NCBI GenBank assembly: GCA_002299465.1
Contig: DBNX01000014.1
Coordinates: 43,748 to 107,747 of the forward strand
DNA from: Patescibacteria group bacterium UBA661
GTDB lineage: Bacteria; Patescibacteriota; Minisyncoccia; Phycocordibacterales; UBA918
Direction: 5' to 3'
DNA length: 64,000 bases
The notes beneath the pieces are model-generated. The model searched no databases. It worked only from the letters and a program-made list of their open reading frames with translations, and had not been told where the DNA came from. The position numbers and the translations under genes are program-made. This document shows, one piece after another, positions 7,335-15,778 of this stretch; position 1 is the stretch's first letter; every line of letters starts with the position of its first letter.

Positions 7335-8587
7335 AGGAATAAAATCTCCTTGGTTTTATTTTTGTAAAGTTCTACGTTGGGTTGGTCAAAAGCATTTAGT
7401 TTTAGTAGTTTTGCTACGTACATTACCTCACGTAGTCGCATCGCCATAAATTGCCCGGTCGAGTAAGTAAGATTTTCTTCAAAGATTGTGGCGCGATGTG
7501 GTAGCTGTAGCTCTTGGTAAGCGGCGATTACTCCACCGTAGAGGGCGGTTGCTACTTCTTGAATCGAATAACCCTTAAGAGCGCCGGCTATTTTGGTTTG
7601 TTTAGGAATCATAACATCCAGTGTTTCATCATCAAAAGTCACAAAATCCGTATACATTTTTGGTACACCACTTAAAAATAATTGTCCGACTGAGTGGAGC
7701 TCCACCGGCGTTACAATCGTCGGTACCATCACCTCGCGTACGGGCTTATTTTCGATGGTTACCGCCTTCCCTAAGCTTTCAGCAAATAATTGTCGATACC
7801 AGCGACCGAGCTTTTCTAAGCGTGGTTCAAAGGCAAAAAAGGTGTAGTGCGGATATCTGAGTTGGTGATAGCAAGTAATCCGAGCGGCGCTATCAACTAC
7901 TACTGATTCCAGAGTCGGGTTGAGGACGTCTAAATAACCAGAGAGAAATTCGTCTACATCGTAATTTAGTAAGGCGAGCGGAATAAGTCCGACAGCGGTC
8001 GCAATCGAGTAGCGTCCGCCAATAATTTCTGGCATCGCCACGGTGGTGGCGTTTAGTTTTTTGCCAGTTTTCATAAACTCAGTCCCTGCGTTACCAATAA
8101 AGTAACTTTGGTCGTAAATAGATTTTCCGTACTTACCTTCTAAAATTGAAAACAAAACCGCCGCGTTGGCTAAGGTTTCTGTCGTGTTACCAGATTTGCT
8201 AACCACACAAACTGCTATCTGCTTAACTTGTTTGTAGCGGGTTAGAGTTTTTTCCAAAGAGCGAAAAGTATCAACTCCGACCGTATCCAAGACGAACAGC
8301 TCGCGGGTGTGATCGGAAAGAATGCCGTGCACAGCTTCCACGCCAAGACTAGAGCCGCCAATACCCACTAAAATTACCAACCTAATATGCTTAGCTCGCT
8401 GGCTAGCTGTCTCCACTGCGCGGTGTAAAGCTAAATCTTTTGCGTAATACAAAGATGCTTCTGGTACTTCTAAATTAAACTGTTTTTCAGCTTCTTGTAT
8501 TTCGGTTCGGTAAACCTGTAAGGATTTTTTGTTTTGGATCAGTTGACGTTCCTTGAGTCGAGCGTCATCAAAGTACGAAATGTGCAT
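7331..8587 (-). CDS. pgi: Glucose-6-phosphate isomerase
   Basis: A 418-residue phosphoglucose isomerase of the shorter bacterial type. The sugar-phosphate-binding motifs GIGGSSLG (75-82) and SKSGNTTETLA (130-140) and the signature GGRYS (190-194) are present, with the late STGQFMA helix. It interconverts glucose-6-phosphate and fructose-6-phosphate in the cytoplasm. It begins 14 bases after the LOG gene and overlaps the ROK kinase by 4 bases. The order exonuclease, LOG, pgi, ROK with gaps under 15 bases suggests one operon. Confidence 0.93.
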   Translation of the reverse strand: MHISYFDDARLKERQLIQNKKSLQVYRTEIQEAEKQFNLEVPEASLYYAKDLALHRAVETASQRAKHIRLVILVGIGGSSLGVEAVHGILSDHTRELFVLDTVGVDTFRSLEKTLTRYKQVKQIAVCVVSKSGNTTETLANAAVLFSILEGKYGKSIYDQSYFIGNAGTEFMKTGKKLNATTVAMPEIIGGRYSIATAVGLIPLALLNYDVDEFLSGYLDVLNPTLESVVVDSAARITCYHQLRYPHYTFFAFEPRLEKLGRWYRQLFAESLGKAVTIENKPVREVMVPTIVTPVELHSVGQLFLSGVPKMYTDFVTFDDETLDVMIPKQTKIAGALKGYSIQEVATALYGGVIAAYQELQLPHRATIFEENLTYSTGQFMAMRLREVMYVAKLLKLNAFDQPNVELYKNKTKEILFL

Positions 8588-8601
8588 AGATTTTTATATA
8601 T

Positions 8602-9378
8602 TTAGACCTGTCGGACATTCTTGCAGTCAACATTTTTTAAGACATATTTGTAAGCATCTTCAACCGAATCTACAACCACAAAGAAATCCAAGTCTTCTTT
8701 GCTGATAGTTTTAAACTTTTTTACAAGATCTTTTTCAAACCAGTGCAACAACGGGTTCCAAAATTCCGAGCCATACAAGACAATCGGAATCCGTTCAATT
8801 TTTTTGGTTTGAATGAGGGTAATAATCTCAAAGAACTCATCCAGAGTACCGTAGCCACCAGGAAAGTAGACATAGGCCTCAGAAGCGAATGTCAGCATTA
8901 CTTTACGCGAAAAAAAATACTTAAAACTCATGGATTCTGTCGTGTAGGGATTTAGTTTTTGTTCAAACGGTAATTCGATATTAAGTCCCACTGACCGTCC
9001 ACCCACCTTAAAAGCACCCACGTTAGAGGCTTCCATAATTCCTGGACCGCCACCGGAAATCACAGCAAAACCCTTTTTGGCTAATTTAGCAGCTAGTTCC
9101 TCAGCGGCTTTGTAGTAAGGGTCGTCAGGAGTAAGTCGAGCACTTCCCCAAAAAGTAACTGATAGTCCGTAATTTCGCAACAACTCAAAACCCTGCACAA
9201 ACTCAGACATAATTCTAAAAACTCGCCACGATTGCACTGCCCCGTCTTGACCGGCTGGGTCCAGTAATTCCGTTACCACTCGACACTGCTGGCTAGATTT
9301 TTTTGACTTAGCCTTATCTAACCCGAAAATTTTTTTGACCATACGCATATGTACATTGTAACATTCTATGTCTGCCAA
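8602..9378 (-). CDS. LOG-family (TIGR00730) nucleotide phosphoribohydrolase-like protein
   Basis: Rossmann-like LOG protein, 258 residues if read from the first ATG. The two signature motifs are GGGPGIMEA at 109-117 and PGGYGTLDE at 173-181. Family members cleave nucleoside 5'-monophosphates to ribose-5-phosphate and free base, releasing cytokinins in plants and some microbes; in most bacteria the role is nucleotide housekeeping. The first ATG overlaps the exonuclease gene by 13 bases; Met11 (9348) or Met13 (9342) are reasonable alternative starts because the first dozen residues are not family-like. Confidence 0.88.
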   Translation of the reverse strand: MADIECYNVHMRMVKKIFGLDKAKSKKSSQQCRVVTELLDPAGQDGAVQSWRVFRIMSEFVQGFELLRNYGLSVTFWGSARLTPDDPYYKAAEELAAKLAKKGFAVISGGGPGIMEASNVGAFKVGGRSVGLNIELPFEQKLNPYTTESMSFKYFFSRKVMLTFASEAYVYFPGGYGTLDEFFEIITLIQTKKIERIPIVLYGSEFWNPLLHWFEKDLVKKFKTISKEDLDFFVVVDSVEDAYKYVLKNVDCKNVRQV

Positions 9379-9962
9379 GGAATGTCATACTGCGCAAATT
9401 CGGGGAGAAGTTTTTGGTCGTGCAGTAAACGAGAAATTACTTCCGCGTGTGAAAGTGCCCCAGTGAGAGCGTTGTGGGGCTCGGGTTCTTCGGGAATACC
9501 ACAATAATTCAAAATCGCGTCTAAGTTTAAGGCACTGCGGCGATGTTGCGCATCGAGGGGTGGGTAGAGCCCTCTTTTTACGATATGCATCCAGGCCAGG
9601 GTGTGGCTGTCTATCGTGCGGTGGGCAAAATCTTGTGGTAAATGAGCACGGATACAAGCCGCTTTCAGAAAATCACGGTCAAACGAAACGTTTTGTCCCG
9701 CCAGAGTACGGTCGCCCATATGCTGAGACCATTCGAGAAAAGACCTGACCAACTCTGCTTCGCTAACTTTATTGGGGTCGGTAATAGTTGCCTCATCCAT
9801 ACCGTGTACGGCAGTCGCTTCTTCCTGAATATGAGCCCCCGACCAAATCCGACATTCCCCGTAAAAGCGGTTGGTAGGCATTTCATATTCTAAAGCTCCC
9901 AGCGCAATAATTGAACACTTCTGATAATCTACTCCGCTTGCTTCAATATCGATTACAATCAT
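9366..9962 (-). CDS. DnaQ-like 3'-5' exonuclease-fold protein, last catalytic Asp missing
   Basis: A 198-residue RNase H-like DEDD exonuclease protein. Motif I is DIE at residues 5-7, motif II is NVSFDRDFL at 91-99, and motif III is HNALTGA at 163-169. In active DEDDh enzymes motif III reads HxAxxDA, so the final metal-binding Asp is replaced here by Gly168 (codon GGG). It may be weakened, use another acid, or only bind nucleic acid. It starts 2 bases after the BrkB-like gene's last codon region on the same strand and overlaps the LOG gene, so it is within the same operon. No polymerase gene is adjacent. Confidence 0.8.
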   Translation of the reverse strand: MIVIDIEASGVDYQKCSIIALGALEYEMPTNRFYGECRIWSGAHIQEEATAVHGMDEATITDPNKVSEAELVRSFLEWSQHMGDRTLAGQNVSFDRDFLKAACIRAHLPQDFAHRTIDSHTLAWMHIVKRGLYPPLDAQHRRSALNLDAILNYCGIPEEPEPHNALTGALSHAEVISRLLHDQKLLPEFAQYDIPWQT

Positions 9963-9964
9963 AA

Positions 9965-10759
9965 TTAAATATTAGCCATTGCCTTCCGTTTTTCAAATTC
10001 AGAAGCCACGATAGCTCCGTAGTAAATCACTGAGGCGATTACGTATACCCATACCAAAAGGACCAAAATAAGTCCGGCTGCACCAAAAATATTAAGAGCG
10101 GGTTTGGTCGCTAGGTAAAGAGTGACCAGGTTTTTAGCAAAAACGAATAAGAGTCCTGCTGTCAAAGCCCCTACCAAACAGCCGCTAATACTCGGTGCCT
10201 TAGCTACTAAAAATCGGTAGAGCAAGAAAAAGAAAAAAGAGATACTAAAAAACCAAATCAAGACTGGCACTAGCCGATTTTCTAATTCCAACATCGCCCA
10301 AACGCCTTCGATGCTAATGATCGCCAAAACGTAAATTTGTAGGATGGCGATAAAAAATATCGAGCGGAAAGTTTGCCAAAGCCAGGATTTTAAATCATTT
10401 TCTTGAATATTCCAGATGTGTCTAAAGCCGTAACCGAGGACATTAATAGCTGCCACACCAGTTACTGAAAAAAAAGCAATCGCTAATATAGGTACGTCGT
10501 ATGAATGTACTTGCACATCAAGATTCTGCACAGCATAGCTAATCAGAGAGGTCAGATCGGGACCAAACATCGCTCCCCAACTGATAAACATATTCCTGAC
10601 AAATTCAAAGCCAAAAAATGTACTTGAGATACCCAAAGAAATCAAAATGAGTGGCACCAAAGCGAACGGGGCGTAATAAGAGAAAGCCGCGGCGTGGTGA
10701 CTCATACCCAAGCTGATCCATAGGCTGACGGATTTAGATAATATCTGGAGACGGTGCAT
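9965..10759 (-). CDS. YihY/BrkB-family membrane protein
   Basis: A 264-residue polytopic membrane protein with six predicted helices. The opening HHAAAFSYYAPFALVPLILI resembles the conserved A.YA..SL.PLLL first helix of the YihY/BrkB family, and the last helix with VWVYVIASVIYYGAIVASEFE fits the family C-terminus. YihY proteins were once called ribonuclease BN wrongly; their true role is unknown. A TAGAAT box at 10768-10773, 8 bases before the ATG, would give an almost leaderless mRNA. Probable first gene of the run BrkB-exonuclease-LOG-pgi-ROK. Confidence 0.85.
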   Translation of the reverse strand: MHRLQILSKSVSLWISLGMSHHAAAFSYYAPFALVPLILISLGISSTFFGFEFVRNMFISWGAMFGPDLTSLISYAVQNLDVQVHSYDVPILAIAFFSVTGVAAINVLGYGFRHIWNIQENDLKSWLWQTFRSIFFIAILQIYVLAIISIEGVWAMLELENRLVPVLIWFFSISFFFFLLYRFLVAKAPSISGCLVGALTAGLLFVFAKNLVTLYLATKPALNIFGAAGLILVLLVWVYVIASVIYYGAIVASEFEKRKAMANI

Positions 10760-10775
10760 GTCTGTTTATTCTACC

Positions 10776-11201
10776 CTATCTAAGGCCAGGGCAATTAACG
10801 GCCGGGGTATAACCAGCCGCCTCAGCGGCTGCTCGTGAGGGAAAAGTAAGCAAATTTTCTGGCTTAATTCGTGCTGCCCCTGGACATTCGGGCAGATGAT
10901 ACCGGGTGCCGTTTCTTGATGCCACCACCGCTACGGTTTGGCTGTCTTGTTCAGTTACTTCACTTACTTGGACTGGAGTGGCGGTCGAGGTGAGTGGTAC
11001 GTGGGTGGGTGTCAAATTGATGTTTGCTTGCTTTTCTTGATAAATTACCGTGGCGGTTTCGGTATTTGTACTTAAAACCGAATTTAAGGAGACGGACTGC
11101 CGACCGAGCAAAAAGGAGATGGCTGCCACAAAAATAATCAAAACACTGAAGAAAATTCGGTCATTTTGGAGAGCGGACTTGAATTTTTCTTTCATATACA
11201 T
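10776..11201 (-). CDS. Membrane-anchored protein with Ada-like metal-binding tail
   Basis: A 141-residue protein: short basic N-terminus, one transmembrane helix (about residues 16-34), a Thr/Val-rich linker, then a C-terminal domain from about residue 92 reading VVASRNGTRYHLPECPGAARI and ending GYTPAVNCPGL. The Y.P.CPGA and AGYTPA..C pattern is that of the Ada metal-binding domain (zinc ribbon), here with only the two cysteines I can place as ligands. Such short anchored versions recur in CPR genomes; function unknown. Divergently transcribed from rpmA, sharing a 39-base intergenic region. Confidence 0.6.
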   Translation of the reverse strand: MYMKEKFKSALQNDRIFFSVLIIFVAAISFLLGRQSVSLNSVLSTNTETATVIYQEKQANINLTPTHVPLTSTATPVQVSEVTEQDSQTVAVVASRNGTRYHLPECPGAARIKPENLLTFPSRAAAEAAGYTPAVNCPGLR

Positions 11202-11207
11202 TATAAT
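11179..11207 (+). promoter_or_regulatory. Promoter of rpmA
   Basis: TTGAAT, 17-base spacer, perfect TATAAT on the plus strand; it overlaps the start of the divergent Ada-like gene. The leader to the rpmA ATG would be about 26 bases. Confidence 0.65.
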
Positions 11208-11240
11208 CGCACCATAATCTATCGTTAATCATTATATCCT

Positions 11241-11516
11241 ATGGCAACCAAAAAAGCCGCGGGTACCGCGAAAAACCTGCGTGACTCGCAACCTAAATAT
11301 CTGGGCATCAAAAAAACCGCCGGCGAAAAAGTTGGTCTTGGTCAAATTATTGTTCGTCAACGTGGTACAAAAATTGAAGCGGGCAAGGGCGTTAATGTTG
11401 GTAAAGACCACACTCTTTACGCCGCCCAACCAGGCACTGTTTCATTCCGCAGTCTACGCAAAAAGCGTTTTGACGGTAGTCTAGTCGTCAAAAAAGCCGT
11501 GGACGTCATTGCTTAA
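11241..11516 (+). CDS. rpmA: 50S ribosomal protein bL27
   Basis: A 91-residue bL27. It starts MATKKAAGTAKNLRDSQ and carries the conserved LGIKKTAGEKV, GQIIVRQRGT and VNVGKDHTLYA segments. bL27 sits by the peptidyl-transferase centre. The short N-terminal tail begins directly with no cleavable extension of the Firmicutes type. In most bacteria rpmA follows rplU (bL21); here rplU lies 6.6 kb away on the opposite strand, so the usual pair is split. Monocistronic, bounded by its own promoter and a terminator. Confidence 0.97.
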   Translation: MATKKAAGTAKNLRDSQPKYLGIKKTAGEKVGLGQIIVRQRGTKIEAGKGVNVGKDHTLYAAQPGTVSFRSLRKKRFDGSLVVKKAVDVIA

Positions 11517-11537
11517 ATCTCAATTCGATTTAGCCCA

Positions 11538-11577
11538 AAAACAAAAACTCGGTCTTTGCAGATCGAGTTTTTGTTTT
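11538..11577. terminator. Terminator after rpmA
   Basis: 14-base arms AAAACAAAAACTCG / CGAGTTTTTGTTTT around a 12-base loop, between convergent rpmA and the cyclophilin gene; the T-rich right arm serves rpmA and the A-rich left arm serves the minus strand. Confidence 0.88.
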
Positions 11578-11600
11578 GCCTTTCTTTAAACGGCAATGAG

Positions 11601-12302
11601 CTAGGGTCGAGTAATCAGTACGGACTCAATAATTACAGGATTAACCGGTAAATCATTAGCGTTTGTTTCGGTGGTAGCGATAGCGTCCACCACATCCATA
11701 CCACGCAAGACTCTGCCAAAAACTGGGTGTTTCGATGACAGAGGCTCCTTATCAAAATCCAGATTGGTGTTATCAACTACGTTTATAAAGAATTGGCTGC
11801 CACCAGATTCGGGACCGCGGTTTGCCATGGCGATAGTGCCGCGTACATTCGTTAAGTATTCTCCACTAACGTGTTCGTCGGGGATGGTGTAGCCAGGACC
11901 GCCTGTGCCGTATCTAAGATATTCACCGGTTCTGGTATAGGGATCGCCAGATTGAATCATAAAACCCTCAATCACGCGGTGGAATTTAATCCCATCATAA
12001 AAACCCTCCTCAGCTAGTTTGATAAAATTTCCAGCCGTGATAGGCATGGTGTCTGTGAATAATTCGATTTCAATCACACCGCGGTTGGTGAGCATAGTGG
12101 CAACAGGGTTGTTAGGATTTGTCATTTCTACTTGATAAGCGGATAATTCTTCGGGTGAAAGTGGACCTGGTAATTGTTCGTTTAGCTGGCTGTCAGTGAC
12201 GGTCGGAGTGGTGTCATCACCCAGCCAAAACGCCAAACCAACCACTAACCCCAATGACAACACCATCACTCCACCCACTGCTATTAAACTTTTTTGCTTC
12301 AT
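11601..12302 (-). CDS. Cyclophilin-type peptidylprolyl isomerase, membrane-anchored
   Basis: A 233-residue protein with an N-terminal membrane anchor (about residues 5-28) and a cyclophilin domain from about residue 68 to the end. The core is clear: GNFIKLAEEGFYDGIKFHRV, GFMIQSGDP, and the GSQFFINVVDN segment. Cyclophilins catalyse cis-trans isomerisation of prolyl bonds; the anchor puts this one on the outer face of the membrane, so it likely helps exported proteins fold. It lies 17 bases downstream of rplI on the same strand. Confidence 0.93.
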   Translation of the reverse strand: MKQKSLIAVGGVMVLSLGLVVGLAFWLGDDTTPTVTDSQLNEQLPGPLSPEELSAYQVEMTNPNNPVATMLTNRGVIEIELFTDTMPITAGNFIKLAEEGFYDGIKFHRVIEGFMIQSGDPYTRTGEYLRYGTGGPGYTIPDEHVSGEYLTNVRGTIAMANRGPESGGSQFFINVVDNTNLDFDKEPLSSKHPVFGRVLRGMDVVDAIATTETNANDLPVNPVIIESVLITRP

Positions 12303-12319
12303 ACTGTTTTTTACAGATG

Positions 12320-12766
12320 CTAATGATTATTTGCTAAAACTTTAATACTTAAACTGCCAGTTTTACCCCCACCCGCTATGGAGACACTATGCTCCCCCAC
12401 TGTTTTTATAGGTGAAGTAAATTTTAGGTAACCCGTCTCAATCACATAACCGCGCTCAGCGAGAACGGTGGTCAGTGTGGTGGCTTGCACGGACTGGAAA
12501 AGATGACCTTGTTGGTTGGCTTCCATATTTATAACCAGAGGTTCTTTTGTACACGACTCAATTACTGCCGCTATCAACTGCCCGACATCAGCTTGGGCTT
12601 GGGCCTTACCGGACTTAAGGGCTTCCACCCGCTTTATGTTGGCCGGAAGGGCGGGTAAAGCGTCTTTTTGGGGAATTAACTTATTCAAAGCAAAACCGTC
12701 AGGCACTTCTTTGACTTCATAGCGTTTGCCAATTTTAGCAACATCCCTGAGAAGAATTACTTTCAT
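12320..12766 (-). CDS. rplI: 50S ribosomal protein bL9
   Basis: A 148-residue bL9. The N-terminal domain opens MKVILLRDVAKIGKRYEVKEV with the conserved GFALNKLIPQ (the usual form is G.aRNyLiP), followed by the connecting helix (residues about 40-75) and a C-terminal domain ending LSIKVLANNH. bL9 has been reported missing from several CPR lineages, so its presence is a useful phylogenetic marker. A TAAAAT box 11 bases upstream of the ATG could give a near-leaderless message. The cyclophilin gene follows. Confidence 0.9.
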   Translation of the reverse strand: MKVILLRDVAKIGKRYEVKEVPDGFALNKLIPQKDALPALPANIKRVEALKSGKAQAQADVGQLIAAVIESCTKEPLVINMEANQQGHLFQSVQATTLTTVLAERGYVIETGYLKFTSPIKTVGEHSVSIAGGGKTGSLSIKVLANNH

Positions 12767-12850
12767 AACATTCGTTTATTTTATGACATTTGCTACTAAC
12801 AACCCAATAACTTCAGTATCATAACAAGTTATCAGCTCGTGGCAATATGC

Positions 12851-14161
12851 TTAATTACTATTCACCTCACTGACCACTGCTTCGCCCGCCAGGAAACGGA
12901 GGGCCGCGTCTAGTTGCGGGTCAATATCACTAAGACGCTCTTCGGGTGTGCGGTTGATGATGATGTCCGGCTCAAGACCACCGTCTGAGATGGACTTTCC
13001 GTCTGGTGTAAGCCAGCGGGTTACGGTGACTTTGAGTGATGAGCCGTCTTCTAGGCTAATCAATTCTTGCACCGAGCCTTTACCAAAGGTGTTGGTGCCG
13101 ATAACTGTCGCGTAGTCGTGCTCACTGAGTGCTCCGGCGAGAATCTCAGAGGCCGAAGCAGAACCACGGTCTACCAGCACAACTATTTTTTCAGGAGCTT
13201 CCCTGCCTAACGTTCGACCTTGGCTACGGTACAACTTTTCCTCACCTTGCTCACTGTGGCGTTCGCGTACCACTACTTTACCAGTTGGTAAAAAGAAACT
13301 AGCGATAGAAACGGCGCTCTGCAAGTATCCGCCTGGATTACCGCGCAAATCAATTATCAACTTAGTAGCATCTGATCTGACATATTCGCGCAAAGCTTCT
13401 TGCATCTTAGCTTCAGCTAAGGCGTTGAAACTGTAGAGGCTGATGATAAAGACGTCACCGCGTTGTTCGGTTTTGGTTGTTGGAATAACAATCGTATCTC
13501 TAACTACTGTAAATTCACGTAATTCCATTTCTCCCTCGCGTAAGATGTCGAGAGTGACGGCTGTTCCCTTTTCGCCACGAATGCGCCGTACCGCCTCGTC
13601 AATCGACATATTTCTGGTAATTTCTCCATCGATCTCGATTATTTTATCGCCCGCCAATAGACCAGCTCGTTCGGCCGGAGTATCGACAAGTGGTGTAATT
13701 ATCGTGATTACGCCGTCTCGGTTGCCCACCTCCATACCAATGCCACTAAAATTACCGGACACATCTTCAGTAAAAGCGCGACTTTCGGCTGGAGGCATAA
13801 AAACTGTGTAGGGGTCGCCATAAGCTCCTACCATACCTTGAATGGCCCCACGCAGTTTATCTTCAGGAGTAACAACATCCTCGGGACCAGCCACGATAAA
13901 ACGCTCTTCCAGAAGATGCCAAACTTCCCAAAACTCTGTAAGGTCAACTGGTGTAGCGGGGGCAGGAGTGACTTCACGACTGAAGATAGAGAAGATGCTG
14001 GCGGTGTTGTCGGTGGGTTCTAGAATAGTGTGAGCTTGCGCTCCGGTAAAAAAAGCTCCCACCGCCAGCAAAACAGCTAAGGCAATTCCTAAGGAGCTAT
14101 TGTAAGCGGAAGTTTTTTTGTCTTCGGGCAGTTGAGAAGTGCCCTGTGTATTTTCTGTCAT
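12851..14161 (-). CDS. S41-family C-terminal processing protease
   Basis: Carboxy-terminal processing peptidase (CtpA/Prc type), 436 residues from the ATG at 14161. Order: membrane anchor (about 24-44), N-terminal helical domain, PDZ domain (about 130-215, with SGNFSGIGMEV and the ERAGLLAGDKI core), then the S41 core. The catalytic serine is in GSASASEILAGAL (about 335) and the lysine in FGKGSVQ (about 360). It cuts exported proteins near their C-termini outside the membrane. The frame can be read from a TTG at 14179, but a promoter occupies that stretch with its -10 box 6 bases before the ATG at 14161, so the later start is chosen. Confidence 0.92.
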   Translation of the reverse strand: MTENTQGTSQLPEDKKTSAYNSSLGIALAVLLAVGAFFTGAQAHTILEPTDNTASIFSIFSREVTPAPATPVDLTEFWEVWHLLEERFIVAGPEDVVTPEDKLRGAIQGMVGAYGDPYTVFMPPAESRAFTEDVSGNFSGIGMEVGNRDGVITIITPLVDTPAERAGLLAGDKIIEIDGEITRNMSIDEAVRRIRGEKGTAVTLDILREGEMELREFTVVRDTIVIPTTKTEQRGDVFIISLYSFNALAEAKMQEALREYVRSDATKLIIDLRGNPGGYLQSAVSIASFFLPTGKVVVRERHSEQGEEKLYRSQGRTLGREAPEKIVVLVDRGSASASEILAGALSEHDYATVIGTNTFGKGSVQELISLEDGSSLKVTVTRWLTPDGKSISDGGLEPDIIINRTPEERLSDIDPQLDAALRFLAGEAVVSEVNSN

Positions 14162-14167
14162 TTGGAC

Positions 14168-14196
14168 ATTATGACACAAACTTTAGCATTGACCAA
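14168..14196 (-). promoter_or_regulatory. Promoter giving a leaderless S41 protease mRNA
   Basis: TTGGTC, 17-base spacer, CATAAT on the minus strand, followed after exactly 6 bases by the ATG at 14161. Confidence 0.6.
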
Positions 14197-14231
14197 AGCC
14201 ACTCTGGGTACTGTCTATTTAGAAATTATTT

Positions 14232-14240
14232 TGTTATGCT
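14232..14240 (+). promoter_or_regulatory. Extended -10 element of cysS, leaderless
   Basis: TGTTATGCT (TGn plus -10) ends 6 bases before the cysS ATG. Confidence 0.5.
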
Positions 14241-14246
14241 AAAAAT

Positions 14247-15707
14247 ATGTTTAGTAATCTTTTTCGATCCGAGAAAACCGCCTTCGCTACCTTGCCTATC
14301 CAGCTCTACAATACCAGCGGTGGCCAGAAAGAAATTTTTCAAGCTCAAAATGACGGGGTGGTTTTAATGTACAGTTGTGGCCCAACGGTTTACGATTACG
14401 CCCACATTGGAAACCTTAGATCGTACGTTTTTTCAGATATCTTAAAACGCACCCTGCAATTTCATGGCTACGCTGTTTCCCACACTATAAATTTTACTGA
14501 CTTCGGGCACCTCACAGATGATGGTGATGCCGGTGAAGACAAAATGATGAAAGGTCTCAAGCGTGAGGGGTTGCCAGTGACACTGGAGGCAATGCGCGAC
14601 CTCTCGGATCGTTACATTAGGGCCTTTACAGAAGATTTTGCCGCTCTGCGCATTATTCCCCCCACGACTTGGGCGCGGGCGAGTGAATATATTCCAGAAC
14701 AAATTAAACTCATTGCGACACTACAAGAGGCTGGCTATACTTATGAAACTAGTGACGGAGTTTATTTTGACATTAGCAAGTTTCCGGCTTACGGCAAACT
14801 CGGAAACATTAACTTGAGTGAATTAAAAAGCGGAGCACGGGTAGAAATTAACACTGAAAAAAGACAAGCGGCTGACTTTGCTGTTTGGAAAAAAGGCACT
14901 CTCGGTTGGGACAGTCGTTGGGGTAAAGGTTTTCCGGGTTGGCACATTGAATGCTCTGCGATGGCGATGGCTACGCTTAGTGAAACTATCGATATTCATA
15001 CTGGTGGCATAGATCACATACCAGTTCATCACAACGCTGAAATTGCCCAATGTGAGTGTGCTACTGGTAAGACTTTTGCTCGGTACTGGCTTCATAATGC
15101 CTTTCTTAGTATCAACAACACCAAAGTCAGCAAATCACTTGGCAACACTTTCACTCTACGTCAGCTGTTTGAGCAAGGTTTCACTGGAGAAGATTATCGG
15201 TACTGGTTACTGACTGCACATTACCGCTCGCCGGTAAATTTTTCTTGGGAAGCTTTAGCGGCAGCGAAGCAAGCTCTCTTTCGTTTGCGTCGCCTTGTCT
15301 ATGAGGAATATCAACAAGTAGACGGTGTTCCAGAAACCAACTACGTTGCGCAATTACGCAGTCATCTCGCTAACGATTTAGACACACCGGCGGTGATTGC
15401 CTTGCTTTGGCAAATTACCAAAGATACCAATCTAGACAATCCGACCAAGTGCGCCACCATTAAGGTTTTTGACAGTATTCTCGATGTTGGGCTAAGTGCC
15501 ACCAAAGCAGAGGGGCAAGAGGCGCTGGGAACGGTAACTGCCGATGAAATTCCGTCCGCCATTCAAACTTTGCTAGACAAACGAGAGGCGGCCCGAATTG
15601 CCAACAATTGGTTCGAAGCTGACACTCTGCGCGAAGCTATTAAAATCAAGGGTTACAATCTAGAAGACACTCCGCACGGACCAAAACTAAGTAAAATCTT
15701 GGATTAG
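14247..15707 (+). CDS. cysS: Cysteinyl-tRNA synthetase
   Basis: A 486-residue class I aminoacyl-tRNA synthetase charging tRNA-Cys. Cys44 in MYSCGPTVYDYAHIGN is the first zinc ligand, with HIGN at residues 53-56; the WHIECSAMA segment and GGIDHIPVHHNAE supply the remaining zinc ligands; the KMSKS loop reads KVSKSLGNTF. The DALR-like C-terminal region is present. Start MFSNLFRSEKTA fits the -10 box placed 6 bases upstream. Divergent from the S41 protease gene. Confidence 0.96.
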   Translation: MFSNLFRSEKTAFATLPIQLYNTSGGQKEIFQAQNDGVVLMYSCGPTVYDYAHIGNLRSYVFSDILKRTLQFHGYAVSHTINFTDFGHLTDDGDAGEDKMMKGLKREGLPVTLEAMRDLSDRYIRAFTEDFAALRIIPPTTWARASEYIPEQIKLIATLQEAGYTYETSDGVYFDISKFPAYGKLGNINLSELKSGARVEINTEKRQAADFAVWKKGTLGWDSRWGKGFPGWHIECSAMAMATLSETIDIHTGGIDHIPVHHNAEIAQCECATGKTFARYWLHNAFLSINNTKVSKSLGNTFTLRQLFEQGFTGEDYRYWLLTAHYRSPVNFSWEALAAAKQALFRLRRLVYEEYQQVDGVPETNYVAQLRSHLANDLDTPAVIALLWQITKDTNLDNPTKCATIKVFDSILDVGLSATKAEGQEALGTVTADEIPSAIQTLLDKREAARIANNWFEADTLREAIKIKGYNLEDTPHGPKLSKILD

Positions 15708-15710
15708 AAG

Positions 15711-15719
15711 TTATTCACA
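15711..15719 (+). promoter_or_regulatory. Single DnaA-box-like 9-mer
   Basis: TTATTCACA matches the relaxed DnaA box TTATNCACA and lies 60 bases before dnaB. Only one copy was seen, so it is not an origin; it could be a regulatory site or chance. Confidence 0.3.
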
Positions 15720-15760
15720 AAATCCACACTCTGGCGGAAAAAACGTCAAGTGTCGGTACG

Positions 15761-15769
15761 TGCTACAAT
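15761..15769 (+). promoter_or_regulatory. Extended -10 element of dnaB, near-leaderless
   Basis: TGCTACAAT ends 9 bases before the dnaB ATG, predicting a leader of about 3 bases. No clear -35. Confidence 0.5.
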
Positions 15770-15778
15770 AGCTCCACT

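Noticed and set aside
15708..15778. Replication origin near dnaB
   Set aside because: Only one DnaA-box-like 9-mer is present and no AT-rich repeats, dnaA or dnaN genes are nearby.
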